From positions 1-9,263 of the forward strand of contig JAEDIL010000071.1 of NCBI GenBank assembly GCA_016292455.1: a DNA stretch of 9,263 nt. The letters are read 5' to 3'. Shown one piece after another: positions 1-7,165 of the stretch (the stretch's first letter is position 1; each line of letters begins with the position of its first letter). The translations under genes and the position numbers were made by a program. The DNA comes from Clostridiaceae bacterium (GTDB taxonomy: Bacteria > Bacillota > Clostridia > Oscillospirales > Acutalibacteraceae). The notes under the pieces are model-generated. The model did no database searches. It was given only the letters and a program-made list of their open reading frames with translations, and was not told the DNA's origin.

Positions 1-67
1 TTAAATCCAAAGAAACCCTCTGTTTATCTTGGTTTATGCGGTCTGCACTTTTTTTTTACAGCCCCTT

Positions 68-877
68 TTATTTGCGAAGATAAATATATGCGTATGTATG
101 GAGCGCTTCATTAAGAAACGTCACGGTTCCGTTGGCTTCCGCGCGCCGGACACCGAAGCCGTCATCAGTCCGATAAATGCCCATGGAATTTCCGCCGCTG
201 GAGCGGAATGCGAAGTTGCAATAAATGTTATCTCCGCTTTCTGCCCGGGAAATGAGCGCGTTGGTAATTTCAAAAACAAAAATTGCTTTCGGCGACTCTC
301 CGAGACTGATTTCAAGCGTGTCCTCACCTGTTCCCGTGTAGCGTCCCGTAACAAACGGCATTATAACAAAGGACTTCTCGTCGCTCGTCAGGTGCATTGT
401 TGCGTCTTCAACGTGCGTTTTGCAAAGAAAATCAGCATATGGGCGAAGAACGCTGCTTTCGGTTGAATATGCCACACAGGTTTCATATTCAAAAATAAGC
501 TTGCAGGGAATTTTCAGCGTTTTGGTGTCATCATCGAGCTTTGCCTTTCCGAGCCGATAGGTTTTCATTTCTCCTGCATAAGAGTCATAAAGCTCATCAA
601 GAACCGTCTCAACCTTTGAAACAACGTCTATCAATGCCATATTTTTTGGCGCATAGCAGTTCATTGAAACCTCAATAATCATTTTCCGGCAGCATTCCAT
701 GTTCTCGTCATTGAAATGTGTTGTATAGTTTTCGCTCGTCATAAATGCCAGTGTAATTTTTTCAACCGGAGAACGCTCCGGAGTGCCGGAATAGGAAAGA
801 AGTGCCCTTATACCTGCTGCGGCTGGCAAAGCATTTGTTCTTGTCACCAGCTGTTGAAGCAGCGAATCAGTTTTCAT
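68..877 (-). CDS. Putative tail-completion protein with a C-terminal tail-fibre-like module
   Basis: A 269-aa protein, not recognised as a whole. Its ATG has a purine-rich binding site (GAGGGGGCGGCGG) and overlaps the end of the upstream head-closure gene by 11 nt, so the two are probably translationally coupled. Residues 1-140 are mixed alpha/beta. Because the gene follows the connector and closure genes, I infer that this half fills the tail-terminator or tail-completion slot. Residues about 165-269 look different: a YTGTG motif at 180-184, then LGESPKAIFV at 192-201, ending in a beta-rich, aromatic stretch (TYAYIYLRK). The pattern 'YTG.G ... I.LG..PKA..V' recurs in phage tail-fibre and minor tail proteins as I know them. 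The fusion is therefore unusual, or the N-terminal assignment is wrong. Phage structural role fairly sure; exact job uncertain. Confidence 0.6.
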   Translation of the reverse strand: MKTDSLLQQLVTRTNALPAAAGIRALLSYSGTPERSPVEKITLAFMTSENYTTHFNDENMECCRKMIIEVSMNCYAPKNMALIDVVSKVETVLDELYDSYAGEMKTYRLGKAKLDDDTKTLKIPCKLIFEYETCVAYSTESSVLRPYADFLCKTHVEDATMHLTSDEKSFVIMPFVTGRYTGTGEDTLEISLGESPKAIFVFEITNALISRAESGDNIYCNFAFRSSGGNSMGIYRTDDGFGVRRAEANGTVTFLNEALHTYAYIYLRK

Positions 878-1226
878 TTTCCGCCGCCCCCTCGTTCTGA
901 TGAATTATTGCCCAGAAATAAAGCGTCTGTTCGCCAAAACAAACCTTTTCGCAATGGTCAACGCTGAAATCCCTGTCGCCAAGGCAAAGTCTGACGTTGA
1001 TTCCGTCAACGCTTTCAAGGTCAACGTCGCCGGGACAGAGCAAAAGAAACTTTGTCAGGGTGTTGAACCCGAGCTCTCCGTGAACCGAGGAAAGGTACAT
1101 CTTGTTTTTATACCTCAGCGGCTGGATGAACGCCTGAAAATCAGAATCCCCGTTTTCTGATGAAATTGTCAGCTTTCTGCCGAAACGGCAGAACATTTTC
1201 TGAACCTTGTCAACTGCGTGCTTCAA
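867..1226 (-). CDS. Putative head-closure / head-tail adaptor protein
   Basis: A 119-aa protein starting at TTG (1226-1224), placed 8 nt after a clear GGAGG. It begins 17 nt inside the end of the upstream connector gene and overlaps the next gene by 11 nt, which fits one translationally coupled head operon. No catalytic motif is visible. The sequence is mostly beta-type (KLTIS, MYLSS, VRLCL, FSVD) and ends in TLYFWAIIHQNEG. A 'gY.WaiL'-like ending is common in small phage neck proteins that sit between connector and tail-terminator genes. With position, this suggests a stopper or head-closure protein like SPP1 gp16, which seals the portal channel after packaging. The role comes mainly from synteny; similarity alone is weak. 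Confidence 0.6.
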   Translation of the reverse strand: MKHAVDKVQKMFCRFGRKLTISSENGDSDFQAFIQPLRYKNKMYLSSVHGELGFNTLTKFLLLCPGDVDLESVDGINVRLCLGDRDFSVDHCEKVCFGEQTLYFWAIIHQNEGAAENEN

Positions 1227-1575
1227 AGAAAAAACCTCCGTCTTTCAGAATTCCCGCCGCCCTCACGAGTGCTTCATCATGCATTTCCTTTTCAATCAGA
1301 AACTCTTTTTCAAGGTCGCGCTGAACTGTCATGTCTCCTGCTTTGTAGCTTTTAAAGCGGTCTGACGAAGAAATCATTCTGAAAAAAAGCCTGAACCTGG
1401 CTTCTGCCGCCGCTGTTTCGGCAACAAGAGAGCATCCGGGGTCAACCCCGTCTCTGAGGTTTTCGAGAACAAACGCAAGTGCTCTTTTGCAAGCCGGCAA
1501 AAGCTCGGTTACAGAGAAATTTTCAAGGTCGGCGTGTTCTTTGAGGATGGCGCATACGTCAACTGCTTCGACCAT
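1210..1575 (-). CDS. Putative head-tail connector protein
   Basis: A 121-aa protein directly after the major capsid gene, with an ATG preceded by AAGGCGGTG. Residues 1-70 look helical (AILKEHADL, ELLPACKRALAFVLENL, ETAAAEARFRLFFRMI). A short turn carrying KAGDMTV (78-84) follows, then a long C-terminal helix (87-110). This helical-bundle plan and the 'AGD.tv' turn fit the HK97 gp6 / SPP1 gp15 connector type, which docks as a ring under the portal and extends the DNA channel. Gene order (capsid, this gene, closure protein) supports the role. Its last 17 nt contain the start of the next gene. Confidence 0.65.
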   Translation of the reverse strand: MVEAVDVCAILKEHADLENFSVTELLPACKRALAFVLENLRDGVDPGCSLVAETAAAEARFRLFFRMISSSDRFKSYKAGDMTVQRDLEKEFLIEKEMHDEALVRAAGILKDGGFFFEARS

Positions 1576-1587
1576 GGCAGCACCGCC

Positions 1588-2595
1588 TTAAAGTGAAAGC
1601 AGCTTTGACGCCGGTGTGTAAATTTTAGCAAAGCCGGCAATGCTTGTTATTGAAGCGCGTTCAAGCTGGCGGTCGATGAGCTTGTCCGACTCGGTTAAAA
1701 TTCCGCCAGCCTGAACAAGTTCAAGCGCACATGTGCTGTCAAGACCAATGAGCTTGTTTGTGTCAACAGCACTGCTCTTCATCAGCTTTGCACCGAAGGG
1801 AGTGACAAGGTTACCGGTTGAATGAAAGCTGAGTCCCGCCGCCGCGTCGCGGAATTCCGAAAGCTTCAGAAGACTTGCCATCATTGTCGGAGAAGCAATC
1901 ACAGCGTTGAGCGTATACGGATCAAAGCTGTTCCAGAAATCAACAAGGTCGCCATAGGAAAGAGTGCCTGATGCTGCTGTCTGTGTTTCGGAAATTGCGT
2001 TTGAGTTGCCGTCTCCGTTCACAAGCACATCAACGGCGTCTTTGAGTCTGCTCTTTGCAATGTATGCGCCAATCTGACGCAGAGTGACCGTGAAAAGATC
2101 AAGGCGCTGAAAACGGATTGCCTCATAAGAAGCAACAAGCATCCTGCCACGCTTGTGAAGCTTCACAAGGTTTTCCTGGGTTTTGATTTCTGTTTCAGGA
2201 ATGAATGCACCCTCGTTGACAACTTTCAGCTTTTTGTCATCCTCACTCGGAACAGAGGTTATTGTTCTGTAATCGAGTGCTTCAATGTCCGTAGTTGTTG
2301 CAACAATATTCTGAAGAATATCGTTTTCCTCCATGCCCTGTCTGACAGCACGGCTGATATACTCGGGAAAAAGAGCGGCGCTGTCAGAGGTTTTGAAGAA
2401 CTTTTCAACTCTGTCGCTGCCTCTGCCGCTTACGCGTATTGAAAAGCGTTTGAGCTGACGCTGATAAGCATCAAGTCCTTCAAGCTCTGTGCCGATATAG
2501 TTTTCCGAGGGGTCAAGCTCTTCAAGAGCCTCGGTAAAGCTTTTTCCGGTTGTATAGAGTCCTTTTTCAAGCTTAATGTTTTCAAAAATTGCCAT
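1588..2595 (-). CDS. Major capsid protein, HK97 fold
   Basis: A 335-aa protein with a strong GAGGAGG site 7 nt before its ATG. Layout matches an HK97-fold capsid protein. Residues 1-110 form a charged, helical N-terminal region, with the FPEYISRAVRQG stretch often seen at the delta-domain/N-arm boundary. A hydrophilic E-loop-like segment follows at about 115-150 (VNEGAFIPETEIKTQENL). The spine helix is about 165-192 (LFTVTLRQIGAYIAKSRLKDAVDVL), then VNGDGN, and an A-domain from about 210 (SYGDLVDF, AVIASPTMMASLLKL) to the C-terminus. It is expected to form the icosahedral shell and may lose part of its N-terminus to the protease encoded two genes upstream; the cleavage site cannot be placed from the sequence. 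Gene order supports the call strongly. Confidence 0.9.
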   Translation of the reverse strand: MAIFENIKLEKGLYTTGKSFTEALEELDPSENYIGTELEGLDAYQRQLKRFSIRVSGRGSDRVEKFFKTSDSAALFPEYISRAVRQGMEENDILQNIVATTTDIEALDYRTITSVPSEDDKKLKVVNEGAFIPETEIKTQENLVKLHKRGRMLVASYEAIRFQRLDLFTVTLRQIGAYIAKSRLKDAVDVLVNGDGNSNAISETQTAASGTLSYGDLVDFWNSFDPYTLNAVIASPTMMASLLKLSEFRDAAAGLSFHSTGNLVTPFGAKLMKSSAVDTNKLIGLDSTCALELVQAGGILTESDKLIDRQLERASITSIAGFAKIYTPASKLLSL

Positions 2596-2607
2596 CTTCT
2601 TTCCTCC

Positions 2608-2952
2608 TCAGTTAAGAATGATTCCGACTGTTTTTGCGCTTGTGTCAACGTCCGTAACAAGCAGCGTTCTGCCGCCGGTTGTGACCTTTTTAACACCGCC
2701 GTTTCCGTCAGCCGCAAGAAGAGCGTATCCGACGGACGGAGCCGTTCCGCTGTAAGGAACTGTGCAGTAGCCGCAAAGTCTGACCGTTGCATATCCGTCC
2801 GAAACGTCGGTACAGACTCCGCAAAATTCGGCGTCTGCTGCTGCGGGTGAAACGGCAAGGTTGCCGCTCATTGCAACAATATCACCTTTTTTTGCCGAAG
2901 GTGCTGAAAAAGTTGCAAGCTGTGAATTGAACGAACGAAGTGAAATGTTCAT
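2608..2952 (-). CDS. Small capsid decoration / head-stabilising protein (putative)
   Basis: A 114-aa protein rich in Gly, Ala, Val and Thr, with no long helix. Its ATG follows a very strong GAGGAGG site by 6 nt. The gene lies between the protease-scaffold gene and the major capsid gene, the position held by lambda gpD. It reads as a compact beta-rich fold: KKGDIVAMSGNLAVSPA, then C44-G-V-C, VRLCGYCTVPYSG and a closing beta hairpin (GGRTLLVTDVDTSAKTVGIILN). Such 'GD.V..sG.l.v..a.. .F.Gv...' proteins are known among phage decoration or head-fibre proteins (DUF2190-like). Several Cys residues lie close together. Position is good evidence for a capsid accessory role; the exact family is uncertain. 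Confidence 0.65.
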   Translation of the reverse strand: MNISLRSFNSQLATFSAPSAKKGDIVAMSGNLAVSPAAADAEFCGVCTDVSDGYATVRLCGYCTVPYSGTAPSVGYALLAADGNGGVKKVTTGGRTLLVTDVDTSAKTVGIILN

Positions 2953-2964
2953 TGGTTTTCCTCC

Positions 2965-3918
2965 TCATATTTTAAAAGCTTTGTTGTCGGTCTGCGCCTT
3001 TGCAGCTGAGAATGCAAGCTGAGTTTCTGCCGGAAAAGCTGCTGCCGCCTGAGCTTTGAGCTGAGAGCAAAGCGTTTTGAGCTCTTCGGCATTGAGGCAC
3101 TCGCAGCAGCGGACAAAGGCCTTGAAGTCCACCTTCGGCATTGCAATATGCGCATATCTTTCAATATCGGAAAGCAAGCTTTTTCTGTATGCCTTTGCAT
3201 CTGCCGCATAACCCTCCAATGACTCAATAAAGCCCTTGATTTCCTCAACCTGCGAAGCGGAAAGGCTGACTGCGCTTTTTGCGCTCCTGATGATTTCAAT
3301 GGTATTTTCCGTTGTGTATCTCCCCTTTTCAAAGTTTTTTGTAACTCCTGCCGCTCGCTGAGCGGGAACGGCAACAAAAGACCATTCATAAGCGTCTGTC
3401 GGTTCGGAAAGCTCAGCAAAGCAAAGCTTTCCCGAATAGGTTTTTCCCCGAATGTGCTCACACTCGCGCCGTCTCATATCTGCGCCGCAAACCGAACACT
3501 TTGCACTTGCAACGCTGCAACTGACGCTTACCTCTTTTTTTATTCCGCCCTCAATTTCCTTGATAAGAGCCTCATTCTCCGAGGTTCTCACCATATATGC
3601 CCTGGCTTTGAGTGCGCTGTAATTTTCGTTGTTCGCCGTCTTTTTTGATTTGTCTGTTTCAACCCACGTTTTAAAAATCCGCGCGGTCTGGAGCGTACTT
3701 TTTGCATTGTGGTCGAAAATTCCCGTTTTGCCCTCAAAAAGCGGCGCAAGAGCTTGGAGTGCAGAGACCGAAAAGCATTCAAAATCTCTGTCCACATCGT
3801 TGTCGCAAAGAGTTACAGAAAAAACATATACCTCCTGCTCGGTCAGTTGCCTGCGCGAAAATCTGTTGAGTCCGTCAAGCTCCTGCTTTGAAATTCCGCT
3901 TTGGTTTTCAGTTTCCAT
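2965..3918 (-). CDS. HK97-type prohead protease fused to a scaffold-like C-terminal domain
   Basis: A 317-aa protein. I place the start at the ATG whose GGAG lies 9 nt upstream; it overlaps the portal gene by 11 nt. Residues 28-70 (VYVFSVTLCDNDVDRDFECF ... GIFDH) and 120-136 (EIEGGIKKEVSVSCSV) match the N-terminal halves of phage prohead serine proteases. H70 and a Ser in the VSVSCS stretch (131, 133 or 135) are the likely catalytic pair. Between these and the conserved YEWSFVAVPAQRAAG segment (177-190) lies C141-x2-C144-x8-C153-x-H155, a likely zinc knuckle. Residues about 215-317 are helical, charged and Ala-rich, as expected for an internal scaffold, and no separate scaffold gene is present. 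It would guide capsid assembly and then cleave scaffold and capsid N-arms. Confidence 0.8.
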   Translation of the reverse strand: METENQSGISKQELDGLNRFSRRQLTEQEVYVFSVTLCDNDVDRDFECFSVSALQALAPLFEGKTGIFDHNAKSTLQTARIFKTWVETDKSKKTANNENYSALKARAYMVRTSENEALIKEIEGGIKKEVSVSCSVASAKCSVCGADMRRRECEHIRGKTYSGKLCFAELSEPTDAYEWSFVAVPAQRAAGVTKNFEKGRYTTENTIEIIRSAKSAVSLSASQVEEIKGFIESLEGYAADAKAYRKSLLSDIERYAHIAMPKVDFKAFVRCCECLNAEELKTLCSQLKAQAAAAFPAETQLAFSAAKAQTDNKAFKI

Positions 3919-5062
3919 CGCCTTTTTCTCCAATCTCACTTAGTATTTTTCTGCTCTGAGCCGTATAATAGGCGCTTCTTGAAAGCTCGGTAACGTCCTG
4001 AAGCGTAATATCGCTCCATTCAACCGAAAACTCACAGTCAAGGCCCGAAAGAACAAGAAATGTTTTGCAGATTTTCCTGATAATCGGTTCAAGCTCGCGG
4101 CGATAAAATTCAAGCTCACTTGTCAGAATATCTGCCTGCTGCGATGACATACGCTCCGTTGTTGACCAGGAAAGACCGAGCAAAAACGGCGGAATTCCCA
4201 TCTTTGCAACAATCTGTTCAAGAATCTGACGAACGGGAACTTCGCTTTCAAGAATCTGGTTGTCTGCGCCGATAGCTTTGATTTCAACGTCGCCAACGGC
4301 AACAAAATCCTTGACCGGGCCGTTCTTTTCCATTGCTTTGCTCCATTCCGTAGCAACCTGCATCGCCCTTTCTTTTGCATAAGCCTTGTCAAGCCTGTCA
4401 TCCTGCGGCTTATAAGTAACTGCAAAGCGGACATTTCCGACCCGTTCCCAGTTGAGTCCGATGGTGTTGAAAATTTTCAGCAGAATATCGCTGACAAAAG
4501 GCAGTCCTTTGAGCAGCGAAGTTCCGTAAAGCTTGCCGGGTTCCGGATTGCGAACGCTTTTAAGAATCAGCTGCGGATACTTCACCGGAACGAAAACGCC
4601 GTTTTCGTTTTGCGTGCAGACAACAACATCAAGCGGATTTTTGCCAAAAGATAGCGAAACGCACTTTAAATCTGCGTTGTAAAGGCTTTTAAGTTCAAAA
4701 CCGCTGACCACCATTTCTCCGACAGCAGTCCCGTACGTCAGAAACTGCTCGAAAAATGTTGAAATAAAGGCTTCAATTCCTTTCCTTGTTCCGCCAACGT
4801 CAACATCTTTCAAAAACTGCCTGAGGCTCTTTTCGGCGTCGCGGCTGCCACACCTGACCTCAAAGCTGCCAAGCAGACGCACAAGCTTCTGAATTGAAGC
4901 GTCAATAATCGGAACAGCTTCGCGAAGTGAGCGGTAAAGCTCGGCGTCCGGTGCCGCAAACGGACTGTATGAAGAAAGCGGCAGGAACGGGTGGCTGTTT
5001 TTTCCCGTCTGGGGCGCGGCAACAACGCTTTGTGTAACAATTGCGCTTTTTCTGTTTTTCAA
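3908..5062 (-). CDS. Phage portal protein
   Basis: A 384-aa portal protein if translation starts at TTG 5062. The dodecameric portal forms the vertex through which the terminase pumps DNA. Supporting stretches, numbered from the TTG: VPIIDASIQKLVRLLG (50-65), typical of portal N-terminal wing regions; FLTYGTAVGEMVV (107-119); the stem-like KLYGTSLLKGLPF (177-189); and IVAKMGIPPFLLGL with STTERMSSQQADI (284-312), matching the conserved 'lgIPp.llG ... ttersS..a' portal motif before the last helices. The TTG is chosen because AGGAG sits 7 nt upstream. An in-frame ATG at 5083, one nt past the large terminase stop, would add 7 residues but has no visible binding site. No MuF-type head gene follows; the protease gene comes next. 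Confidence 0.88.
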   Translation of the reverse strand: MKNRKSAIVTQSVVAAPQTGKNSHPFLPLSSYSPFAAPDAELYRSLREAVPIIDASIQKLVRLLGSFEVRCGSRDAEKSLRQFLKDVDVGGTRKGIEAFISTFFEQFLTYGTAVGEMVVSGFELKSLYNADLKCVSLSFGKNPLDVVVCTQNENGVFVPVKYPQLILKSVRNPEPGKLYGTSLLKGLPFVSDILLKIFNTIGLNWERVGNVRFAVTYKPQDDRLDKAYAKERAMQVATEWSKAMEKNGPVKDFVAVGDVEIKAIGADNQILESEVPVRQILEQIVAKMGIPPFLLGLSWSTTERMSSQQADILTSELEFYRRELEPIIRKICKTFLVLSGLDCEFSVEWSDITLQDVTELSRSAYYTAQSRKILSEIGEKGDGN

Positions 5063-5069
5063 GCCATCT

Positions 5070-5074
5070 CTCCT
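5070..5074 (-). promoter_or_regulatory. Ribosome binding site that sets a TTG start for the portal gene
   Basis: AGGAG within AAAGGAGAG on the minus strand, 7 nt before TTG 5062. It lies just downstream of the in-frame ATG at 5083, so it cannot serve that ATG. This argues for the TTG start. Confidence 0.6.
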
Positions 5075-5084
5075 TTCTTTCATT

Positions 5085-6344
5085 TTATCTGTCAGCCGCA
5101 AAGGCGAAAAAGCCGTCATCATTTTCGCTCTCTACGGTTGAAACAAAGTACCGAAGATCGTCCATGGCGTGATCATTTTCTTTCTTCGGAACATCTTTTG
5201 CGCTGCCCTCCTCCCACCGGTAGAGGGAAAACTCTCTGAGCGTTGACTTGCAGGACGGAGAAATCAGAATTCTTCCCTGTCGCAAAGCCTCATGAACGCG
5301 GCGGATTCCGTTAGCAACGTCGTTTTTTGCCCGGAGTACGCGGAACTTATTATGGCGCCTTATGCACTCGATAAAGCTTGCTGCCGAGGGATCAACAATC
5401 ACTGCCGCAATTTTGATGTCGCCGGCAAGCTTTTCAAGCTCGTCATAATACTCCTCATCGGTCTTTTGCTTGCCCTCTTTGCGAGAGGAAAAGTAATACT
5501 CGCTAACGCGGTACCAGGTTTTGCCGTACCTTGACCAAAGACCCATGGACATCGGATTGACGGTTCCGTAGTCACAGGAGATATAATGCTCCTCTCCCGC
5601 ACCGGGCGGAGGTGTTCTTGTATATTTTCCGTCAGCCGCTTCGGGATACACAAGTCCGTCTGCGGCAACCCACTTTCCGAGCACGAAGCGCTCATAAAAG
5701 CTACCGCTGTAAAGTGACTCATATCGCCTTATAACCTTTTCGGAAAGCGAAGGGTTGTCCTTCATAAGAAAATGAAGATGAAGACAGTTTTTTTCCTCAG
5801 CCTTTTTGATCCATTCCTCATAGAACCAATGCAGCGGATTTTCCGGATTGCAGTTGAACCAGAATTTTGCCCTTGCCGGCGAACAGCGTGCAAGCGCCTG
5901 CTCAACGAATGAACGCGGCATGAGCGCAACTTCGTCAAAGAAAACGCCGCTCAGCGTCATACCCTGAATGAGCGCCGCCGAAGATTCGTCGCGTCCGCCA
6001 AAGAGATAAAAGCGGTTAACTGTTTTTCCCAGCGAAATCTCAATAAGATTTTTTGAAATTTTTTCGCGGCAGACAAAGCCGAGCGAGGAAAGCACGGAAA
6101 TCAAAGTTGAAACAACATTCCGTCTGAGCGAGGTGATTGTTTTTCCGCAAAAGGCAAAGGATGCTTCCCGGAAATTGGCGGTTGCCCACGCTGCAAAGGA
6201 AAGCGACATACAGCTTGTTTTTCCGCTGCGCACAGCTCCGTCACAGATTATTCCGTCGCGGGAATAATAAGGAGAGCGTTCATTCCACCATGTCAGAACG
6301 GCAAGCTGCTTCGGGGAGAAAGATGTGAAGCCGCAATTATTCAT
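5085..6344 (-). CDS. terL: Phage terminase large subunit (ATPase and nuclease)
   Basis: A 419-aa packaging motor: it pumps DNA into the prohead through the portal and cuts the concatemer. Walker A is CDGAVRSGKT (34-43, K42), Walker B is VFFDE (134-138, D137 and E138), and the coupling motif is FWFNCNPENP (161-170). The nuclease domain has likely metal-binding acids D258 (SCDYGT), D318 (VDPSAASF), and D391 with D395 (DHAMDDLRYF). These place it with the Terminase_3/Terminase_6 (PBSX/SPP1-like) large subunits, and no key residue appears missing. I chose ATG 6344 because AGGGAG lies 7 nt upstream; an ATG two codons earlier is too close to that site. The gene overlaps the small subunit by 8 nt. 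Length is normal for the family. Confidence 0.93.
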   Translation of the reverse strand: MNNCGFTSFSPKQLAVLTWWNERSPYYSRDGIICDGAVRSGKTSCMSLSFAAWATANFREASFAFCGKTITSLRRNVVSTLISVLSSLGFVCREKISKNLIEISLGKTVNRFYLFGGRDESSAALIQGMTLSGVFFDEVALMPRSFVEQALARCSPARAKFWFNCNPENPLHWFYEEWIKKAEEKNCLHLHFLMKDNPSLSEKVIRRYESLYSGSFYERFVLGKWVAADGLVYPEAADGKYTRTPPPGAGEEHYISCDYGTVNPMSMGLWSRYGKTWYRVSEYYFSSRKEGKQKTDEEYYDELEKLAGDIKIAAVIVDPSAASFIECIRRHNKFRVLRAKNDVANGIRRVHEALRQGRILISPSCKSTLREFSLYRWEEGSAKDVPKKENDHAMDDLRYFVSTVESENDDGFFAFAADR

Positions 6345-6819
6345 TTTCATTCTCCCTGAGAGCCTGCGCGCCCTTTTCAATTGCGGAATAGAACGCTTTT
6401 GCTGTGCTGCCTGCGTCAGAAAGACAAAGGCTTTCAAGTTTTTCGAGAGCTTTGAGACGGTCAAAGAACTTAATCTCTATTCCGCCGCCTTTTTGCCTTT
6501 TGATTTCAGAAACCGAAAAGAGATCCATTCCCTCCAGCTCTTTTGCTGTAATGCTATCGTCAAAAAGCAGCCGAACCGCGTCTGCAACGCAGCCGAATGC
6601 CAGCCGATAGTATCCTGCCGAAATGTCTGCATTGCGTTTCTTGGTTTTTTCGTCTGCACTTTTGATAAAAGCAAGAATGTCTTTTCTTTTCAGCAGCCTT
6701 GCCGCGCTTTTCTGCGGCGCACGGTAGCCGCTTTTTGCGGCAGCCTCGCGACCGTTACGGTCAAGGCAGTAATAGGTGCAAAAAAGCTGTTCTTTCGCCG
6801 TCAACTCTTTTTTCTTCAT
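6337..6819 (-). CDS. terS: Phage terminase small subunit
   Basis: A 160-aa protein of the Terminase_2 type, which recognises the packaging start site and hands DNA to the large subunit. Residues 6-45 (LTAKEQLFCTYYCLDRNGREAAAKSGY ... AARLLKRKDI) match the family's helix-turn-helix region 'LT.kq..F...Yl.d.N...AA..aGY ... a..LLk...i'. The middle (60-110) is helical and fits an oligomerisation core; the C-terminus is charged. The ATG at 6819 follows GGGTGAG at close spacing. An in-frame ATG ten codons upstream has no good binding site. This is the first gene of the head module. A strong terminator stands about 50 nt upstream, so its transcription depends on read-through or on a promoter I cannot place with confidence. 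Confidence 0.9.
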   Translation of the reverse strand: MKKKELTAKEQLFCTYYCLDRNGREAAAKSGYRAPQKSAARLLKRKDILAFIKSADEKTKKRNADISAGYYRLAFGCVADAVRLLFDDSITAKELEGMDLFSVSEIKRQKGGGIEIKFFDRLKALEKLESLCLSDAGSTAKAFYSAIEKGAQALRENENE

Positions 6820-6867
6820 TAACTCACCCTTTCTTTGTTTTGAGAACACCTCTCACATACAGGCTCA

Positions 6868-6902
6868 AAAAAGAAAAAAGTCGCACAAAAAGCGCGACTT
6901 TT
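6868..6902 (-). terminator. Intrinsic terminator or attenuator in front of the small terminase gene
   Basis: On the minus strand AAAAGTCGC pairs perfectly with GCGACTTTT (9 bp, 9-nt loop), and the U-tract continues past the stem (plus-strand A-run 6865-6879). The opposite strand has only a four-T run, so it mainly acts on minus-strand transcription. It lies between the short peptide genes and the small terminase. Confidence 0.75.
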
Positions 6903-6915
6903 GAAAAAAATACAA

Positions 6916-6944
6916 AAAATATTCCGTTTTTTTGAATATGACAA
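6916..6944 (-). promoter_or_regulatory. Weak candidate promoter upstream of the head module
   Basis: TTGTCA (6944-6939) and TATTTT (6921-6916) are separated by 17 bp. Transcription would start near 6909 and run straight into the hairpin at 6902-6868, so if real it would make an attenuated transcript. The area is very AT-rich, so a chance match is quite possible. Confidence 0.3.
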
Positions 6945-6945
6945 A

Positions 6946-6973
6946 AGAAAAAAGCCCCCAAGGGAGGCTTTTT
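6946..6973 (-). terminator. Intrinsic terminator after the 34-aa peptide gene
   Basis: On the minus strand AAAAAGCCUCC pairs with GGGGGCUUUUU around a 3-nt loop (plus 6960-6962), with one internal G-U pair, followed by a U-tract. On the plus strand that wobble becomes a C-A mismatch, so the element favours minus-strand transcripts. It lies about 45 nt past the peptide stop codon. Confidence 0.8.
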
Positions 6974-7017
6974 CTCATTTAACCTTAATTAAACTTAAAT
7001 GTGGTTTTGCAAAAAAC

Positions 7018-7122
7018 TTATTCGGAAACGAAAAGACCCTTGACCCATGCATAGAGAGCATCGGTGAATTCTACGATTTCAGTCCAATACTTCTTGCAGA
7101 ACTGGAAAAATACGTTGTTCAT
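7018..7122 (-). CDS. Short 34-aa hypothetical peptide, aromatic-rich
   Basis: A 34-codon gene with an excellent binding site (AAGGAGGAG, 5 nt before the ATG), a perfect sigma-A promoter 50-90 nt upstream, and a terminator downstream; this setting makes it likely to be expressed despite its size. The peptide starts MNNVFFQFCKKYW and ends YAWVKGLFVSE. It is dense in aromatics (F5, F6, F8, Y12, W13, F19, Y24, W26, F31), has one Cys (C9), and mixes Lys with Glu and Asp. Much of it could form one amphipathic, membrane-interacting helix. There is no signal peptide or Gly-Gly leader site. I do not recognise it. A membrane-active peptide, a toxin of a toxin-antitoxin pair, a leaderless bacteriocin or a signalling peptide are all possible; nothing in the sequence decides. 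It shares a helical, Phe/Lys/Glu style with the neighbouring 42-aa peptide. Confidence 0.72.
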   Translation of the reverse strand: MNNVFFQFCKKYWTEIVEFTDALYAWVKGLFVSE

Positions 7123-7165
7123 TGTTTCTCCTCCTTCTCAAATGATTGTTATCGGGTGTCCCCCT

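Noticed and set aside
1..67. Possible start of the next phage gene left of the tail-completion-like gene
   Set aside because: A purine-rich AAAAGGGG lies just after the stop codon, but the nearby GTG opens only a few codons before a stop. A TTG near the edge cannot be assessed, so no gene is called.
2949..3461. A 170-codon open frame on the minus strand inside the protease-scaffold gene
   Set aside because: It is rich in Arg, Ser and Leu with no recognisable motif and lies wholly inside a well-supported gene in another frame. It is a shadow frame.
6325..6822. A 165-codon plus-strand open frame opposite the small terminase gene
   Set aside because: It mirrors the small terminase gene, is Cys- and Phe-rich, and shows no domain. 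The opposite strand has clear family motifs.
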